Shown one piece after another: positions 42,425 to 56,475 of a DNA stretch of 64,000 nt. Source of the DNA: Chlamydoabsidia padenii (taxonomy: Eukaryota > Mucoromycota > Mucoromycetes > Mucorales > Cunninghamellaceae); the NCBI GenBank assembly GCA_025330725.1, contig JAIWND010000030.1:62001-126000 (forward strand). The letters run 5' to 3'. Made by a program: the position numbers and the translations under genes. Numbering within the stretch: position 1 is the stretch's first letter; the number at the start of each line of letters is the position of its first letter. The notes under the pieces are model-generated. The model searched no databases and had not been told where the DNA came from. It saw only the letters and a list, made by a program, of their open reading frames with translations.

Positions 42425-43276
42425 CAAAACTCACTTTATAATCTTCATTTCGATCACCATGCCTTGTGTGGACTTGAATTGGTAAGCTTATATCTAATGG
42501 TCAAAAGAAAAGAAGGCAGCGACATAAAAGTAGGATCAATCATAATCCATCTATCATAGCTGCACTCTTCGCTAATATATCAGGGGTAGTAATAGGAGGG
42601 TACACTCATCCGCAAACAATAAACAATCGGAATAGAAATGTGTTCAGCGAATGAGTTCACACGCTTGTCGGCATTGAACTCGAATCCTTAAAAGTGTCAT
42701 ATTCCAGATTTGATCATTGTTCCTTCTGTCTTTTCTTTTCTTTTCTTTTCTTTATTATTTTCCCTTTTAAATTTTGTTTTTCTTTTCCTCTTTGTTATTC
42801 TCTACATATTACAATGATTGATCATTATTTGGCTTACCTTGGTTGGTGACATATCGACTTTATCAAATCCCTATGTGTTCGTAACAAAATCCTCATCTAA
42901 AGACGTGGGTTGATGGTTAATGAAGGTATGTGCCAATTACTTGGAGAAATATATATTAACACTATTATTATTTTCAATAGGATCTCGCTCAATGAAACGA
43001 CCATGCACCATGGAAGAAGGGTCCACTTCGAATGATGTAAGCAAATTGAAACAATATTTGCACGCATCCATACAGAACTTTATGTCACACTCACTATATT
43101 CTTTATATATATATATATGAGGACTCGATGGATTGTACAAACATTGTTGAATCAATGGCTGACTTCTTCAATAGATGGGATTTCAGTGGATCCCACCAGT
43201 ACCGGTAAGGAATAAGGATACTCTCAGAAGCTAGATATTGAACAATGTTTTTTCATTCATTCATTAATTAATTAAT
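42425..43276. repeat. Second copy of the 18.6 kb element interior, with flanks
   Basis: 42556-42900 follows 18588-18925: CACTCTTCGCTAATATATCA, ATCGGAATAGAAATGTG, the T/C-rich tract, ATGATTGATCAT at about 42814, GGTTGGTGACATATCGACTT and AAATCCCTATGTGTTCGTAA. The left inverted arm of the first copy is missing here. The rest to 43276 holds no gene; short TA and TTAA repeats occur. Confidence 0.65.
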
Positions 43277-43860
43277 TAACCATATAAAACTATTACTACA
43301 ATTATTCTAATCTACCACTGCACTTTGCCATTGTATACATACCAATCACCGTTGTTTTCTAGAAAACGTGCTGTTTTTCAGGGATCCCACCATTGGTCTT
43401 CAATACCACTGTTCGTTTTCGAGTATTCCGATAATCTATATAATACATCCAAGTGTCATAATCATATTCCATTTGATAAAGCCATACGACAACGTATTGT
43501 GCACCACGATGTTCCAAGAAGAATAGCACATCACCAAAATAGTATGTTGCCGTGTAATGGGGAAGCTTGTATGTCTGCAAAACTTGTTAACCAGAACCCT
43601 GAAGATCATCGGATAGTGGACTCTTTTTGCCACCGATCGATGTGCAGCACTTGTTTATAAACCACCAAATATAGGGTGTTGAGATGAGGAGGTACGCTAT
43701 TGTTGTTGCTGTTGATTGATTGGTTGTCCATGTCACTTGTTGATTTTTCAATTAAAGATACCCCCAGTAGACCAACCATCGAGCATTCGTACAAGCATTG
43801 TTTACAGTGCAGACCAGTTTCATTATAGTGATAAAGTGGGGAAGAAGTGGGAAGAAAAGG
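43277..43860. repeat. ~600-bp duplicated segment, copy B (partner at 14535-15140)
   Basis: Same orientation and landmarks as copy A. The tandem 22-base unit of copy A is single here. Confidence 0.85.
43302..43574 (-). pseudogene. Uncharacterised duplicated exon, copy B, with a nonsense change
   Basis: Reads TYKLPHYTATYYFGDVLFF, LYQMEYDYDTWMYYIDYRN and VVLKTNGGIPEKQHVF, then TAG at 43359 where copy A has TGG (Trp). The remaining codons, KTTVIGMYTMAKCSGRLE, follow in frame to the same TAA. A TTTTGCAG acceptor-like site precedes it. It is probably inactive. Confidence 0.5.
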
Positions 43861-43945
43861 GTAAAATCTAAAATGACGACGGGGTTTTTAAATGCCGATT
43901 ATACTTTGGTCTTCCATTGGGATACGAATTTTTTTGGCCACCCAC

Positions 43946-43947
<2 letters not shown>

Positions 43948-44031
<84 letters not shown>
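43948..44031. repeat. 84-base poly-T tract
   Basis: An uninterrupted T run, about 120 bases upstream of the WD40 gene start. The length may be approximate because such runs are hard to assemble. Confidence 0.9.
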
Positions 44032-44035
<4 letters not shown>

Positions 44036-44154
44036 CACACCATCTCTTTCTGATCACTATACCCTGCAACATTCCCCCCCCCCCATTTTAACATTGTGCT
44101 CTTCAATTGGGACGTCCAATTACCAAAACACATATATACACATCTTGATTGATA

Positions 44155-45789
44155 ATGACTATTGACTGGGATGATGACACATCTAAACCTTCCTCTCAGC
44201 AACAAACATCAGGGAAAAGTAAGTTTCGGCTATATATTTTTAACTCTTTTTTTCCAACTCTCTCTCTCTCATAATTCCCTAATAGACGCTGACTCTCTTC
44301 ATCCTTTGACACAACACCTTAACCCACCTTCTGTTATAATCTACGACGACGGTCAAAGCGACTCTACCTGTGATACATTATCAAAACCAACCAATTCATC
44401 AATGACAAGGTAAAAAAAAAGAAAAAATCAATAACATTGTGGCATTAACTCACCTTGCATCATTATAGAAAAAAGTCAAAGGATTTCTTATCAAGGATAG
44501 GTCTTCGCCGTAGTACTGCTGACCAACCACAACAACAACCACAACAACAACAACAACACGATGGCGACCCTTCAAGCTCATCGGATGAACCAGACGAATT
44601 GGCACCTCATCGACGTAGTATTGAATCAACCCGGTCCTTTCTTCTTGGCAATCAACTTCCACCTCATGGAGAACGCTACTTGAAGGTATACCAAGCTCAA
44701 ACAAAAAAACAGCCTCATTCATGCCGTTATTTAATTGATAGATTAAAACCAAATCCAAAGCACAATACAAAGTATTATCCAAACTAGTCTTGGCCCAACA
44801 GCTTACCAGCAGCAGTACACCAGTGATGGAAGAAGACGTAGGTGACATGTATCATCCAAGTCGACCTCATCAAGCGATCTGGGCGATGAAAATCAGTAAA
44901 GACGGGAAATATGTGGCGGCAGGTGGACAGAGTTGTATACTAAAAGTGTGGGAAACCCTGTCGAAAGGTGGCGTGGATACGATCAAGGTGTTTAATGATA
45001 AACCTATACGTGAATACCGTGGGCATCAGGCGGATATTCTGGATATTAGTTGGTCAAAGGTAAAAACACAAGGGTGAAATGGGGGATCACTCATCGAACA
45101 CATTTATTATGAATATGATAGAATAACTTTTTATTATCAAGCTCAATGGATAAAACGGTTAGGTAAGTTTTTATTTTTTTTATCCTCACTATGAAATCAT
45201 GATACTAAACCAAACTGTGGGGTAGATTGTGGCATGTATCCAATGCGGAATGTTTATGTGTCTTTGTCCATCTTGATTTTGTCACTGGGATCAAATTCCA
45301 TCCAAAGGTAAACCAAATATGACATATATATATATATATATATATAACCTGGCTCTTACTTGACAATTAGGATGATCGATTCTTTTTATCTGGCTCCTTG
45401 GACAGCAAACTACGACTATGGAGTATTCCAGACAAGAAAGTGGCATTCTGGAACGAAGTACCCAATGAAAACCTCATTACAGCGGTTGGATTTACATTGG
45501 ATGGACGAACGGCATGTGCAGGATCCTATACTGGTCAAGTCTACTTTTACGAAACTCAAGGACTCAAATATAATACCCAGATCAGTGTCAAGAAACGAGG
45601 TGCCAAAAAGGGGAAAAAGATCACAGGTCTGGAAGCCATGCCGAACATGCCACCGGGTGAAGAAAAACTCTTGATCACCAGTAACGATTCCCGTATCCGG
45701 ATGATCAACATGAAGGATAAGAGTTTGATATACAAGTATAAAGGATTGGATAATGCGACAATGCAAATCAGGGCTACCTTCAAGTAAAG

Positions 45790-45821
<32 letters not shown>

Positions 45822-46020
45822 GTCTCAAAAGAAAATGTCATATGGTTAACTCTTTTGTTATATAGTGATGATGGACGATATATCTTGTGTGGATCTGAAG
45901 ATTGTAGTGTCTATTTATGGCCAACTGGACAAACAAGCTTCTTGACCAGTCGATCAAATAGGAATTCAAGTACAAGTAACACTCATCGAGGTGGTGGTGT
46001 TAATAATAATGACCCCCATC

Positions 46021-46051
<31 letters not shown>

Positions 46052-46775
46052 GCAGCAACAACAGCAGCAGCAACAACAACAACAACCATCAAACAACAAT
46101 AACCACGATCAAGGACTGGCAGCCTGGCTCAAACGTGGGGAACAACGACTCAAGGACAAACTACACCATCATCATGAATTCTTTGAAGGACATAAAAGCA
46201 CCGTCACCAATGCGATCTTTGCCCCTCATCGAACACGACAACTCTTGGCCTGTACTGGGAATGATATCATATTTAATCATACTCCGATACCAACGATAGA
46301 CAGTGATCCCATACAGTCTTCTTTATCATTACAACACCAAACAAAAACATACCTTGATCATACAACAGACGACGATGATGACGATGAAGACCACCAACAT
46401 AGAAAACCACCACCACAACGATCTAGTCTGTATAGTAACGGAACAAGTACACATATTACTAGGGAAAATTATGATTACCCTGATAGTCAAATTATTATCA
46501 CATCGGATATTCACGGTGGGATTCAAGTGTGGCGTATTGATTCTGGCGTCTATCATCATCATCATCATCATCATGAGCAACCACATGATCATGTACATCC
46601 TCCTTCTTCTTCTTCAACACATCCACCTACCATCAACCAGAAACGATATAGTATGGATTCATCATCATCTATCCATTCCATCCCACCCACGGCAATGATC
46701 TCGGAGACAGGCTCCATCTCTGGCAAATCAACACATCAAAAACGGGCATTTGGGCTATTCTCTTCTCGCAAATAG
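44155..46775 (+). CDS. WD40-repeat protein, WDR44 type
   Basis: Eight exons: 44155-44218, 44286-44409, 44469-44685, 44742-45059, 45122-45162, 45226-45307, 45371-45783 and 45866-46775, giving 722 residues. After a disordered N-terminus comes YLKIKTKSKAQYKVLSKLVL then AQQL, the conserved block before the WD repeats of WDR44 and yeast YMR102C-type proteins. WD repeats follow: AIWAMKISKDGKYVAAGGQS, NNFLLSSSMDKTVRLWH, DDRFFLSGSLDSKLRLW and DDGRYILCGSEDCSVYLW. The animal homologue binds Rab11; a trafficking role is inferred. The last repeats are split by a long Gln run (CAA/CAG at 46018-46086) and His runs. TA microsatellites fill introns 6 and 7. Confidence 0.85.
46018..46086 (+). repeat. CAA/CAG repeat coding for a glutamine run
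   Basis: More than 20 consecutive Gln codons, mixed CAA and CAG, in the last exon of the WD40 gene. It is a likely length-polymorphic site. Confidence 0.95.
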
Positions 46776-47067
46776 TTAGAAATTATCACCCTGTATTGTA
46801 TATTATTGAAATAAAAAAACCAATGTAATGTCGAATGTCGTCATGCATTCTTTTTAATCCCTACCCCAGTCTTAAAAAAAAAATGGTATAATCTTTGATT
46901 TTAACGGCTTACCATTGGCACGTTTCTTGAAGATGCATGATTCCAACGTCAGTTCGGTCTTTGAAATTTGACGGCTTTATAATAGGCCTTTTTTCCTTTT
47001 TCCTTTTTTCTCTTCCTTTTTTCTTTTTTTTTTTTTCACTTCCTTTTTTATATTCTATTCTTTTCCA

Positions 47068-49317
47068 ATGCGCCCTCATTCCAATACAGAACCCATTAAA
47101 CCAGCAACAAAAGTCACCACTCCTAATGACCATCGTCATTCCGAGAGTGCCATTACTGATCAACAACCCATGTCACCGCCATTATCCCCTTCCATACAAG
47201 AAGAATCTGTGGTGGAATCCGATAATGATATTGACACCGACCAATGTACACCCACACCTTCTATCAAGCCAGACTCACCAATCATAAAAAGAAACTCGGT
47301 GGAGACGGAAATGTCAGAATCTTTGGTGGCTCATACTGACTCGATTAGTGGTAAACGTAACCATGACTTTCATGCGCTTTTTGAAACTATTCCTAAAGAT
47401 GATCAATTGGTGGAAGGTAAACCCCCCCCCTCCCAATTTGGAGTAAAATACTAAAGATTGGTTTATAGATTATGGCTGTGCTTTACAAAAAGAAATCTTG
47501 GTCCAAGGTCGTATCTATATTTCTGAAACTCATCTTTGTTTCAATGCCAATATATTTGGTTGGGTTACCAAGGTAAGTATCACACTACATACCTATCCGT
47601 GTATACTCACTTTTTATTTTATTTTATTTTTCGCCATAGTTTTGTATTGCCTTTTCTGATATCGTGGATATTGAAAAACGAACAACGGCGATATTTATTC
47701 CTAATGCCATCAACATCACTACTTCTGATAACAGCAAGGTAATGAATACAGTAATAATAAAAGGATAGAATAGGAAACTGACTGACTCTTTCTCTCTTTT
47801 GTAGTACCTGTTTGCTTCCTTTCTTTCTCGGGATCAAGCTTTCAATCTAATGATGGATGTCTGGAAATACAATCGCTCTCTTACTGAAGCCACTTCTCTT
47901 AATACTGGTTCCTCCTTCTCCTCCTCCTCTGGTATGGTCAGTGATGATGAAGAAACAGTTTCTGAAGAAGAAGATGTCGATATCTTGAAAGAAAATGGTA
48001 AGTTCTCCTATTCGCAATCCCTTCTTGTTACTCAAGCTGCCTCTTTCTTTATTATATTTCTTGCCTAGTACCTCCATCCATAAAACAGCCTGATGTAAGG
48101 ATACAGGACCAACCTGGTGAAAAAGAAGAAGCCTCGCTTCCAGCAGCAACAATCAAGTCATCGAAACTAGTCAAGGAAAAGACGGAATGTGCCTGCGGAG
48201 ATGATCACTACTCTACTACTGTCATGGACCAAGTCTATGATGGTACTCTGGAAGCCATGTACAGTCTCCTCTATACTTCAGGCTTTATGAAAAAGTTTTT
48301 GACCGAGGATGAAGAGTTATCAGGTATTAAAAAAAAAAAAAAAAATGACGCCCCTTTATTTGATCGTGTACTGACTTTTTCCCAGATGTGGTGATTGGAG
48401 AATGGCAGTCTTCAGAAGACAAGCAACAAATAAGACATACATCTTACATCAAACCCTTGAATGGGGCTATAGGTAAACTTCATCTCTTTTACACACAACG
48501 ATGAATGATTATTTTCTTTCTTTCTTTTTTGAATAGGTCCTAAAAAAACAAAGTGTTTACAAACTGAACAAGTCATTCATTACGATCTAGTGTCAAGTGT
48601 CACGATGCTCACCACCACCCAAACTCCCGATGTCCCCTCTGGTGGCTCCTTTGTGGTCAAAACACGAACCTGTATGACCTGGGCTGGTCCTGCCAAAGTC
48701 CGCATTCTTGTCACTGTCATGGTGGATTTCACAAAATCATCCTGGATTAAATGTAAGTACCGTACACACACACATGCACCTATTCTCACTCACACTTTGT
48801 TTTTTTTTAAAAAAAAAAAATCTTAGCCACGATTGAAAAGGCTTCAGTGGATGGCCAAGTGTCTTTCTACCAAGATCTCAACACTTGCATTAGACAATAC
48901 ATTAAAGAACATCCTTCCGAATTCTCTTTGGATGGTAAACATTTCAAGGGTAAACAAAAGAAACGACGCACCAAGAAGAAACATCACCATTATACGACAC
49001 TTCCTGCTGCTGCTGATCAACAAAATAACAAGAATTGGGTGGATCCCTTAGTAAAGATGATAGGCTCTATCACTGCATCTCATCTCATTTTACTTTGTTT
49101 GGTCACACTTGTGGGAATTCAACTCTACATGGCTTTGTCTCCTGTTTGTCATCATCATCAAGAAGAACTCTTGAATCGGCTTGATGCTATTGATGGCAAA
49201 ATCAAATCACTCGACACCATAAATAACAAGCTCAAGTCGCTTGACATTATCAACCACAAGCTCAAGCCACTAGACATTATCAATCACAAATTTGAACAAT
49301 CTGATTCACATCCCTGA
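47068..49317 (+). CDS. Lam/Ysp-type GRAM-VASt lipid-transfer protein
   Basis: Eight exons: 47068-47416, 47469-47572, 47640-47738, 47805-47997, 48069-48323, 48386-48472, 48537-48752 and 48827-49317, giving 597 residues. These ER-anchored proteins move sterols at contacts between the ER and the plasma membrane or other organelles. The GRAM domain reads ALQKEILVQGRIYISETHLC, FNANIFGWVTKFCIAFSDIV and IEKRTTAIFIPNAIN. The VASt (StART-like) domain runs from LEAMYSLLYTSGFMKKFL through RHTSYIKPLNGAIGPKKTKC. A transmembrane helix (HLILLCLVTLVGIQLYMAL) lies near the C-terminus, followed by a 12-residue repeat (INHKLKSLD type). The N-terminal 110 residues are disordered. Confidence 0.88.
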
Positions 49318-50229
49318 TTTCCCTCTTTGGTTATTTATAATTTTTACTTGTTTGTTTTATTAATTAATCAATAAAGATCAAAAATTTAAACGTTATAAAC
49401 ATCGCATTCATGCAGAAATCAACATGTAAAGAAAGTCTGGTATAAAAAGATAATCCAGTCATTTGGATGCAAAGCCATTGCTTTATATGACAGGATCTAC
49501 ATATTATGCAAGTTTACCCCTGCAGAAGGAGTAACACTACGTGGACACTCGTACACAATAAAAGTGATCATAACATGACTCTCCCCCCGCCGACAAGTTT
49601 ATTTGACAGATAAAGGATAACGTCTGCGCAATATCAAGGCAGGGGGGTTGCCACTTTTGATTGTTCACATTCTCCAAACGCAATACATACCAACAAGCTC
49701 ATGTCCCAAATGAGCGATAATCATCAAATGTAACATCAAGGTAAGAGGTTACTCATTATTATAGACGTATTTCTAAAAAGAGATTTTATCAAAATAGTTA
49801 TAGAAAGTGGCACTCTTATCACATGTTTTTATTCAAATCATATAATCCTTGATCGGTTACTTCAAATGCACGCTCCCTTGAAAGCCAACACTTTTTCACA
49901 AAGAATCTGAAAGAGATTAGTTTTGTAGATTGATATGTTTATCAAGTCAATAAAGTATCTACCGAATCAAAGCAAACTTGGTTATCATTACTCGAATCCT
50001 GTCATTCATGCTGATTAGTATAAAATCGAATCCCTCTTGTTCCTTTTACATATTAATACATAGTATGACGACAAACCCCAGGTAGACAGATTCCATCCTG
50101 TTGATCACAGTTTTGAAATGAAAAAAAAAAAAGAAAAAAAAAAAAGGCAAATCTATTTTTATTTTCTAATACACTAAAACAAACGTATAAAGTTAAAAGA
50201 AGGACTATTCTATAAATATATAAAACTAT
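49318..50229. other. Intergenic region between convergent genes; no gene seen
   Basis: The 3' flanks of the lipid-transfer and trehalase genes. AATCAATAAAGATC at about 49367 is a likely polyadenylation signal. AT-rich, with A-runs near 50120-50145. No repeat family is recognised. Confidence 0.55.
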
Positions 50230-52865
50230 TCAAGGGGCAAGGAATTGTTGGTCCAAATTTTCTTGACTGGGAGAGATATGAGGCTGACTAAAATCCACAT
50301 CCAAGAATTCCGGGGTACCAGGTGAGCATAAAGGCGACCGAGGATGATGATGATGATGGGTGTCTTCCACTTGATCGACAGATATCTTTGTTGTAGCAGC
50401 CCCCGAAGCTTGAGCGACGAGATCTTGAGCGGCAATGATAGACATCCGACGACGTACATCTGCTTGAGCTCGTACAGCTGGTGATCGTAAATGTTCTTCT
50501 TCGGCCAATTCTTTCGCAAATAATTCATCGGGGTCGACCAGAGTAGCCAGGGCACGAGTCAAACGGGTGTCCAAGTAAGTCTGGCCCACTTCATAAGACG
50601 CATTCATCCAACCAAATCCTTCTCGTGGTATATACTTGAAATCCGTGCCTTGATTACCATATTCTACTTCCACCTTGTGAGATAATGCGACCACATCAAA
50701 CTTCTCTGGTACCACCCCGTTGAATTCCACAAATGATTTGGTGATCCTACAAACAAAAGAGAGACATGTAAGAATCATTCATTTTTTATTGTGTGTATAG
50801 TATTGTGACTTACGTGTACAACCAACGATAGGCTAATCGATTGGCAATCTTCTTCATACCATAGCGTTCAAAACCTTCCCAAGCCAAGATTTGATGTGGT
50901 GCCCAACCAAAAGGGAAATCCCATTGTCGATTAGGGCGAGAGAGTGAGATGACCCCTCTCGAGTTTTCCGTACCCGAGACCAAGCCGCCCTTTGTTTCAA
51001 ACTTGAAGAGAGATTCCTTGACAAGTGCCTCGGCCTGCTCAGCACTAGCACAGCCCGCCCACAGTGCCCAGAATGCTGTTGCGCTTTCATATGTCGCCTG
51101 TTCTTCCTTGACCGTATCATAGTCATAATACAAACTGTTCTTGTCGTTCCAGAGATACCGATCGATCCGTTGTTTCCGTTCCTGGGCCCGAGTCATCCAA
51201 ATCGCACTGGTTTGTTTTTCACCCGTATCCATATCCACCAACCCATCTTCATCATCCAGGATATTGTCAATGGCGTGTGCCAAGTCCATTTCGTACTTGT
51301 AAAGCAAAGCATTCAGATCAATGGTGGCCAAGTTGGCACACACGCCTTCGAATCGATAGGTGGTATCGTGCCCTGATTCACGTACTGCCCTGTCATGCAA
51401 AAAGTATTCGTCTAGTTCAGGTTCCTTGATATCACCCGCCGTGTATCGTCGACCATATTCTTGTATTGTGAGACCCAAAGGTGAAGCATACCGTTCAATG
51501 ATGTGATCAAAGTGGGATGATTCTGTTTCAGGAGGAATGCCTAGACCATCGGGACGGTATCTTGACAATTTAGTTTTGGGATCCAAGCGAGGTGCCGCCA
51601 TCCACACCTGATGATATTCCTTGATGGCCGATTGCAAGATGGACCGTAACCAATCCTTGCTTTCTTTGTTGTTTTCCATATGAGCAAAGATCCGGAGTGC
51701 CATATCCGTCAAGAAGGGGGGTTGAGACCGACAGAGGTAGTAAGACCGATTCGCATTCAAGATCTTGCCATAATACTTGATTTCAAACGCAAAGTTTTCA
51801 GTCATGCTCTTGGCCAAATCCACCCGATGATCCACCAATAACCCCAAGACTTCAAAGTAAGAATCCCAACCATACATTTCATTGAATCGACCACCTGGAA
51901 CCACAAACGGACATCCTTTCAATTCCCCAGTTTCCTTGTTTTCGTTCATGTGAAGAGCCAATAATCCTGGTCGTGTGTTGATATCGCGCACGAATTCCGC
52001 CGTGATAGTCTCGGGAAGATATTCCACCTGAAGGTCCTTGAGATGAGGATGTGTCTGTGTGGTGTTGACATAATATTGATACATCTTGTCGAGCCCATGG
52101 GGAATATAGATACGTGGATGGTCATGTTGGTGTGATTTGGTGTCGGCGCATATGGCATCCAGTCCTTCCGCATCGATGCATCGTATCAGGTTATCCCAAA
52201 AAATATGCTTGATCATTCTTGACAGTCGGTCCACAGCATTTTCATTCAATCGCTCTTCGTCCAGTACAATGTATTTACGCCCATAGTCAGTTGCCAGGGT
52301 CAGCTCCTGGAGTAGGTTGGAGAGCATGTAATTGCCACGAATGCCAATCTTGCGGAATCCACCAGAGTTTGCTGTGCCTAATGCCAGGGTCTTGGGTCCA
52401 AGATCATTCACAGTGATCTGAAAGTCATTATCAGTGTCTTCACGTTCCAGTACCAGTTTACGTGTGTCTTCTACATTGATGAGGAATTTCTTTGCTTTAC
52501 CCTTGTCCTCTACATGTCAAGGTAAAAAGTGGTATCGATTAATTCCAAAGCCTGAGTTAAGAAGACAAGACAAAAAACAACAACAACAACAACAAAGGAC
52601 TTACCATGAGAGGCACGACGAAGTACTGTTTCTATATCAGATTTAGTCCCTAGTTCTGGTCGCTATTGATACATTACAAAATGAGAAAAGTGAAAGAAGA
52701 GCAAAAAAAAAAAAAAAAGTGAGAAGGTTAGGTTAGATTTAATTTGAATTCCCGCTCTTTTACCGTGTAAGTTCTGGTGCGAGGCTTTGCATTGGCACCA
52801 GTTGTGTAGTATTGAGAAGCTTTGGCAAATGCATCATGGTCAGCTGAATTTCGTTGCGAGTTCAT
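50230..52865 (-). CDS. Neutral trehalase (GH37)
   Basis: Exons 52865-52764, 52662-52605, 52509-50814 and 50746-50230 encode 790 residues. The enzyme splits trehalose to two glucose molecules in the cytosol and drives trehalose use at spore germination and stress recovery. Both family signatures are present, PGGRFNEMYGWDSYF and QWDFPFGWAPHQ, as is GNQGTDFKYIPREGFGWMNA. An N-terminal calcium-binding loop DTDNDFQIT marks the neutral, regulated class. RRAS in TVLRRASHEDKG is a good protein kinase A site and is joined across intron 2. The N-terminus is shorter than in yeast Nth1. The C-terminal 100 residues are a variable tail with five His. Confidence 0.92.
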
Positions 52866-53105
52866 CTCTTTTATCAATTACTTGGAAAAAAGAAGAAACC
52901 TGTCATTGATTTGAAGAGCGAATAGTAGTGAAAAATATTTCATGCTCATAACCCATGGTAAAGCGGGATTTCAATTCTAGCCTCAAAAATAAAAACTATA
53001 TGATGCTAGCAAGTAGTAAATCATTCAAGTCAGCCTTAACATCACCAATATAGAAAACAAGTAATTTATGCTTCTTCCTGGGGGGATTCAAATTAAAAGG
53101 GATGA
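52866..53105. other. Trehalase promoter region
   Basis: About 240 bases upstream of the trehalase ATG. No clear stress element (CCCCT or AGGGG) stands out. AT-rich. Confidence 0.45.
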
Positions 53106-53309
53106 TTACTTATTTTTTGGTTGGGGGAGGGCATGGGCCATCTTTTCACATGCCTCGCTCGAGTCAGGTATGTATTTTAAATACCGATATGAATGACGAG
53201 TGTGTTTGCCTTGCTTGATCTTGTTACTGCCACTTGGAATCCCAATGTAAGAGGTCAAAAGATACCAAGAAAGAATGATCCACCATAAAGAACCATTGAT
53301 AATGAACAT
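53106..53309 (-). CDS. Possible small membrane protein
   Basis: A 67-codon frame with ATG at 53309. It begins with a hydrophobic segment (MFIINGSLWWIILSWYLLTS) and continues with a basic, soluble tail (GKHTRHSYRYLKYIPDSSEA). It lies alone between two genes and has no family I recognise. It could be a chance frame. Confidence 0.3.
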   Translation of the reverse strand: MFIINGSLWWIILSWYLLTSYIGIPSGSNKIKQGKHTRHSYRYLKYIPDSSEACEKMAHALPQPKNK

Positions 53310-54106
53310 ATCAAATACAGTTAGATCAAAAGACCCAAATCAGCTTTTCTTCAATGCATCATTATTCCCTTTCCCCCACTCATCACCCTATATCACCACG
53401 TGATTGCAACCCAGATCAGAACAAGATATTCTTCATTGAGAAGTACAGGTTGGGTTTACAACTTGAGAGGAGGACTTGGTTTTTTTTTTTTTTTCAGTTT
53501 GACAGGGTCGACAGCATCAAACATGATTAACAATATGATGAACTTTGTTTTTTTGTTTTTATCCATTGATACGAGTAGGATCACTTTGTTTGTTTTTTCT
53601 GCTACGCTTGTGAAAACCATCATGAAATTCTCACCCTGTCTGCCTCGTTTTTACTTTTTCTTTTTGGATAGTAGCATAGTCGGAGATACATTTAATAGAG
53701 CGGCGATGAAAAAAGTGGCCATTTTTTTATTTCTTCATCCCCCACACATTTTAAAACAGAAATCTAATTTTACAGCTAGATGGATACTTGTTCATACGAT
53801 ATAAACTACATTATCAATGAAAAAAGGTGAAACATCTGTTCTGATATGTCGTCAATAAATGTAGAGAGAAATGTGATACGAATCGAGAGAAAACCTTATT
53901 TGTTAATAATGGGGGAGTGACAGGATGGAAAAAAAGGGGGTGGACTTGTTTTTTGGTTTAGACACTTGTGATTCTTGGTATTTTTAAACGCCGACAGTAA
54001 GCACTGCGATATATAAAAAGTTTCCTTCTTTCTTCTTTCCACTTTCAGGTTTCTCCATCATCATCAACTCTTTTTTCTCTTTAAAATCTAACAACTATTA
54101 TATAAT
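53310..54106. other. Upstream region of the CRAL-TRIO gene
   Basis: T-rich, with a TATATAAAAAG box at 54010 followed by a C/T tract (TTTCCTTCTTTCTTCTTTCC), a likely core promoter about 95 bases before the ATG. A 134-codon frame at 53400-53804 is Phe-rich low complexity and is not accepted. Confidence 0.5.
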
Positions 54107-55676
<1,570 letters not shown>

Positions 55677-56127
55677 TTTAGCTTTATCCCCCTTCCTCAC
55701 TTTTGTACCAATTCCTTTATTCTCTTCTTCTTCTTCAAATCTTGATGCTGGAAAAGCCTATTCCCTTTTTTTTTATTTAATTGTTTTTTACAAGTCTTGT
55801 AGATTTGCATTTTATTTTATCATTATAACTTTGTCTTAAAATAAATTTATACTTTATATAAACACAACAAAATGATATTGGGGATGGGATGGGTTACACC
55901 ACACTTGTTACAGGCTATAACTGTGGATCTATCTTTTACTTTTTGATTTGACTGATGGACTTCTCTCTATAAAGTTTGTGTGTGATCCAATCTGTATATA
56001 CCGGTACTTGAATCCCGAAACAAGCTTTACCCCACATTGCAAACCCTACCTCAACAAATGGGCTTTCAGAATAGAGTCTATAATGGTATGGTGGGTTCTT
56101 TATTTATGAAATGTGGGATTGATATCA
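55677..56127. other. Spacer between convergent genes
   Basis: AAAATAAATTTATAC at about 55838 is a likely polyadenylation region for the CRAL-TRIO gene. No gene is seen. Confidence 0.5.
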
Positions 56128-56475
56128 TTAACCAACGAAAGAACATATACCATACCCAGAAGCATTAGGTGATACAGTGATGCGGCCTGGGCCTTCGGTT
56201 ACGGAAGGTTTTCCTGACTTTTCTTTACATTGGGGATCATTATAAAAAGTGCAACGAACACGGGACTTGTAATCAATAGTGGTCGTACGGAAACCATCGG
56301 GCGTAACAGCAGGATTACAAGTGTCAAGTGGAATTTGTTCATAATAAGATATCTCCCCCTTTGTAAATAGAGTGTTGGCCATTGAACCTTGTCCAAAGAT
56401 AAGAGTTCCTTGGGTCAGAATGGTGGCAATTGTTAACAAATTCAAGCAAAATATCTTCATGGCTACTTTTTTCAT
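56128..56475 (-). CDS. Small secreted 4-cysteine protein (distant paralogue)
   Basis: A 115-residue intronless gene starting at 56475 (MKKVAMKIFCLNLLTIATIL), a signal peptide probably cut after GTLIFGQ. After cleavage four cysteines remain: LDTCNPAV, RVRCTFYNDPQCKEK and the terminal YGICSFVG. The central CTFYNDPQC matches CTLYFDNDC of the 24.3 kb protein, and the outer cysteines fall at similar places. It therefore seems to belong to the same family, although the sequence is otherwise different. A TATACTTATAT box lies about 40 bases upstream. Probably secreted; function unknown. Confidence 0.65.
   Translation of the reverse strand: MKKVAMKIFCLNLLTIATILTQGTLIFGQGSMANTLFTKGEISYYEQIPLDTCNPAVTPDGFRTTTIDYKSRVRCTFYNDPQCKEKSGKPSVTEGPGRITVSPNASGYGICSFVG

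Noticed and set aside
42390..42430. Functional tRNA gene
   Set aside because: Only the acceptor/D-arm-like half is present; no anticodon arm and T-arm can be folded, so it is treated as a SINE head.
43798..44165. Poly-phenylalanine frames
   Set aside because: They are translations of the 84-base T tract.
45991..46698. Extra frames overlapping the last exon of the WD40 gene
   Set aside because: They arise from CAA and CAT repeats read in other phases.
53400..53804. 134-codon frame
   Set aside because: Phe-rich low complexity in a promoter region, with no domain and no conserved feature.
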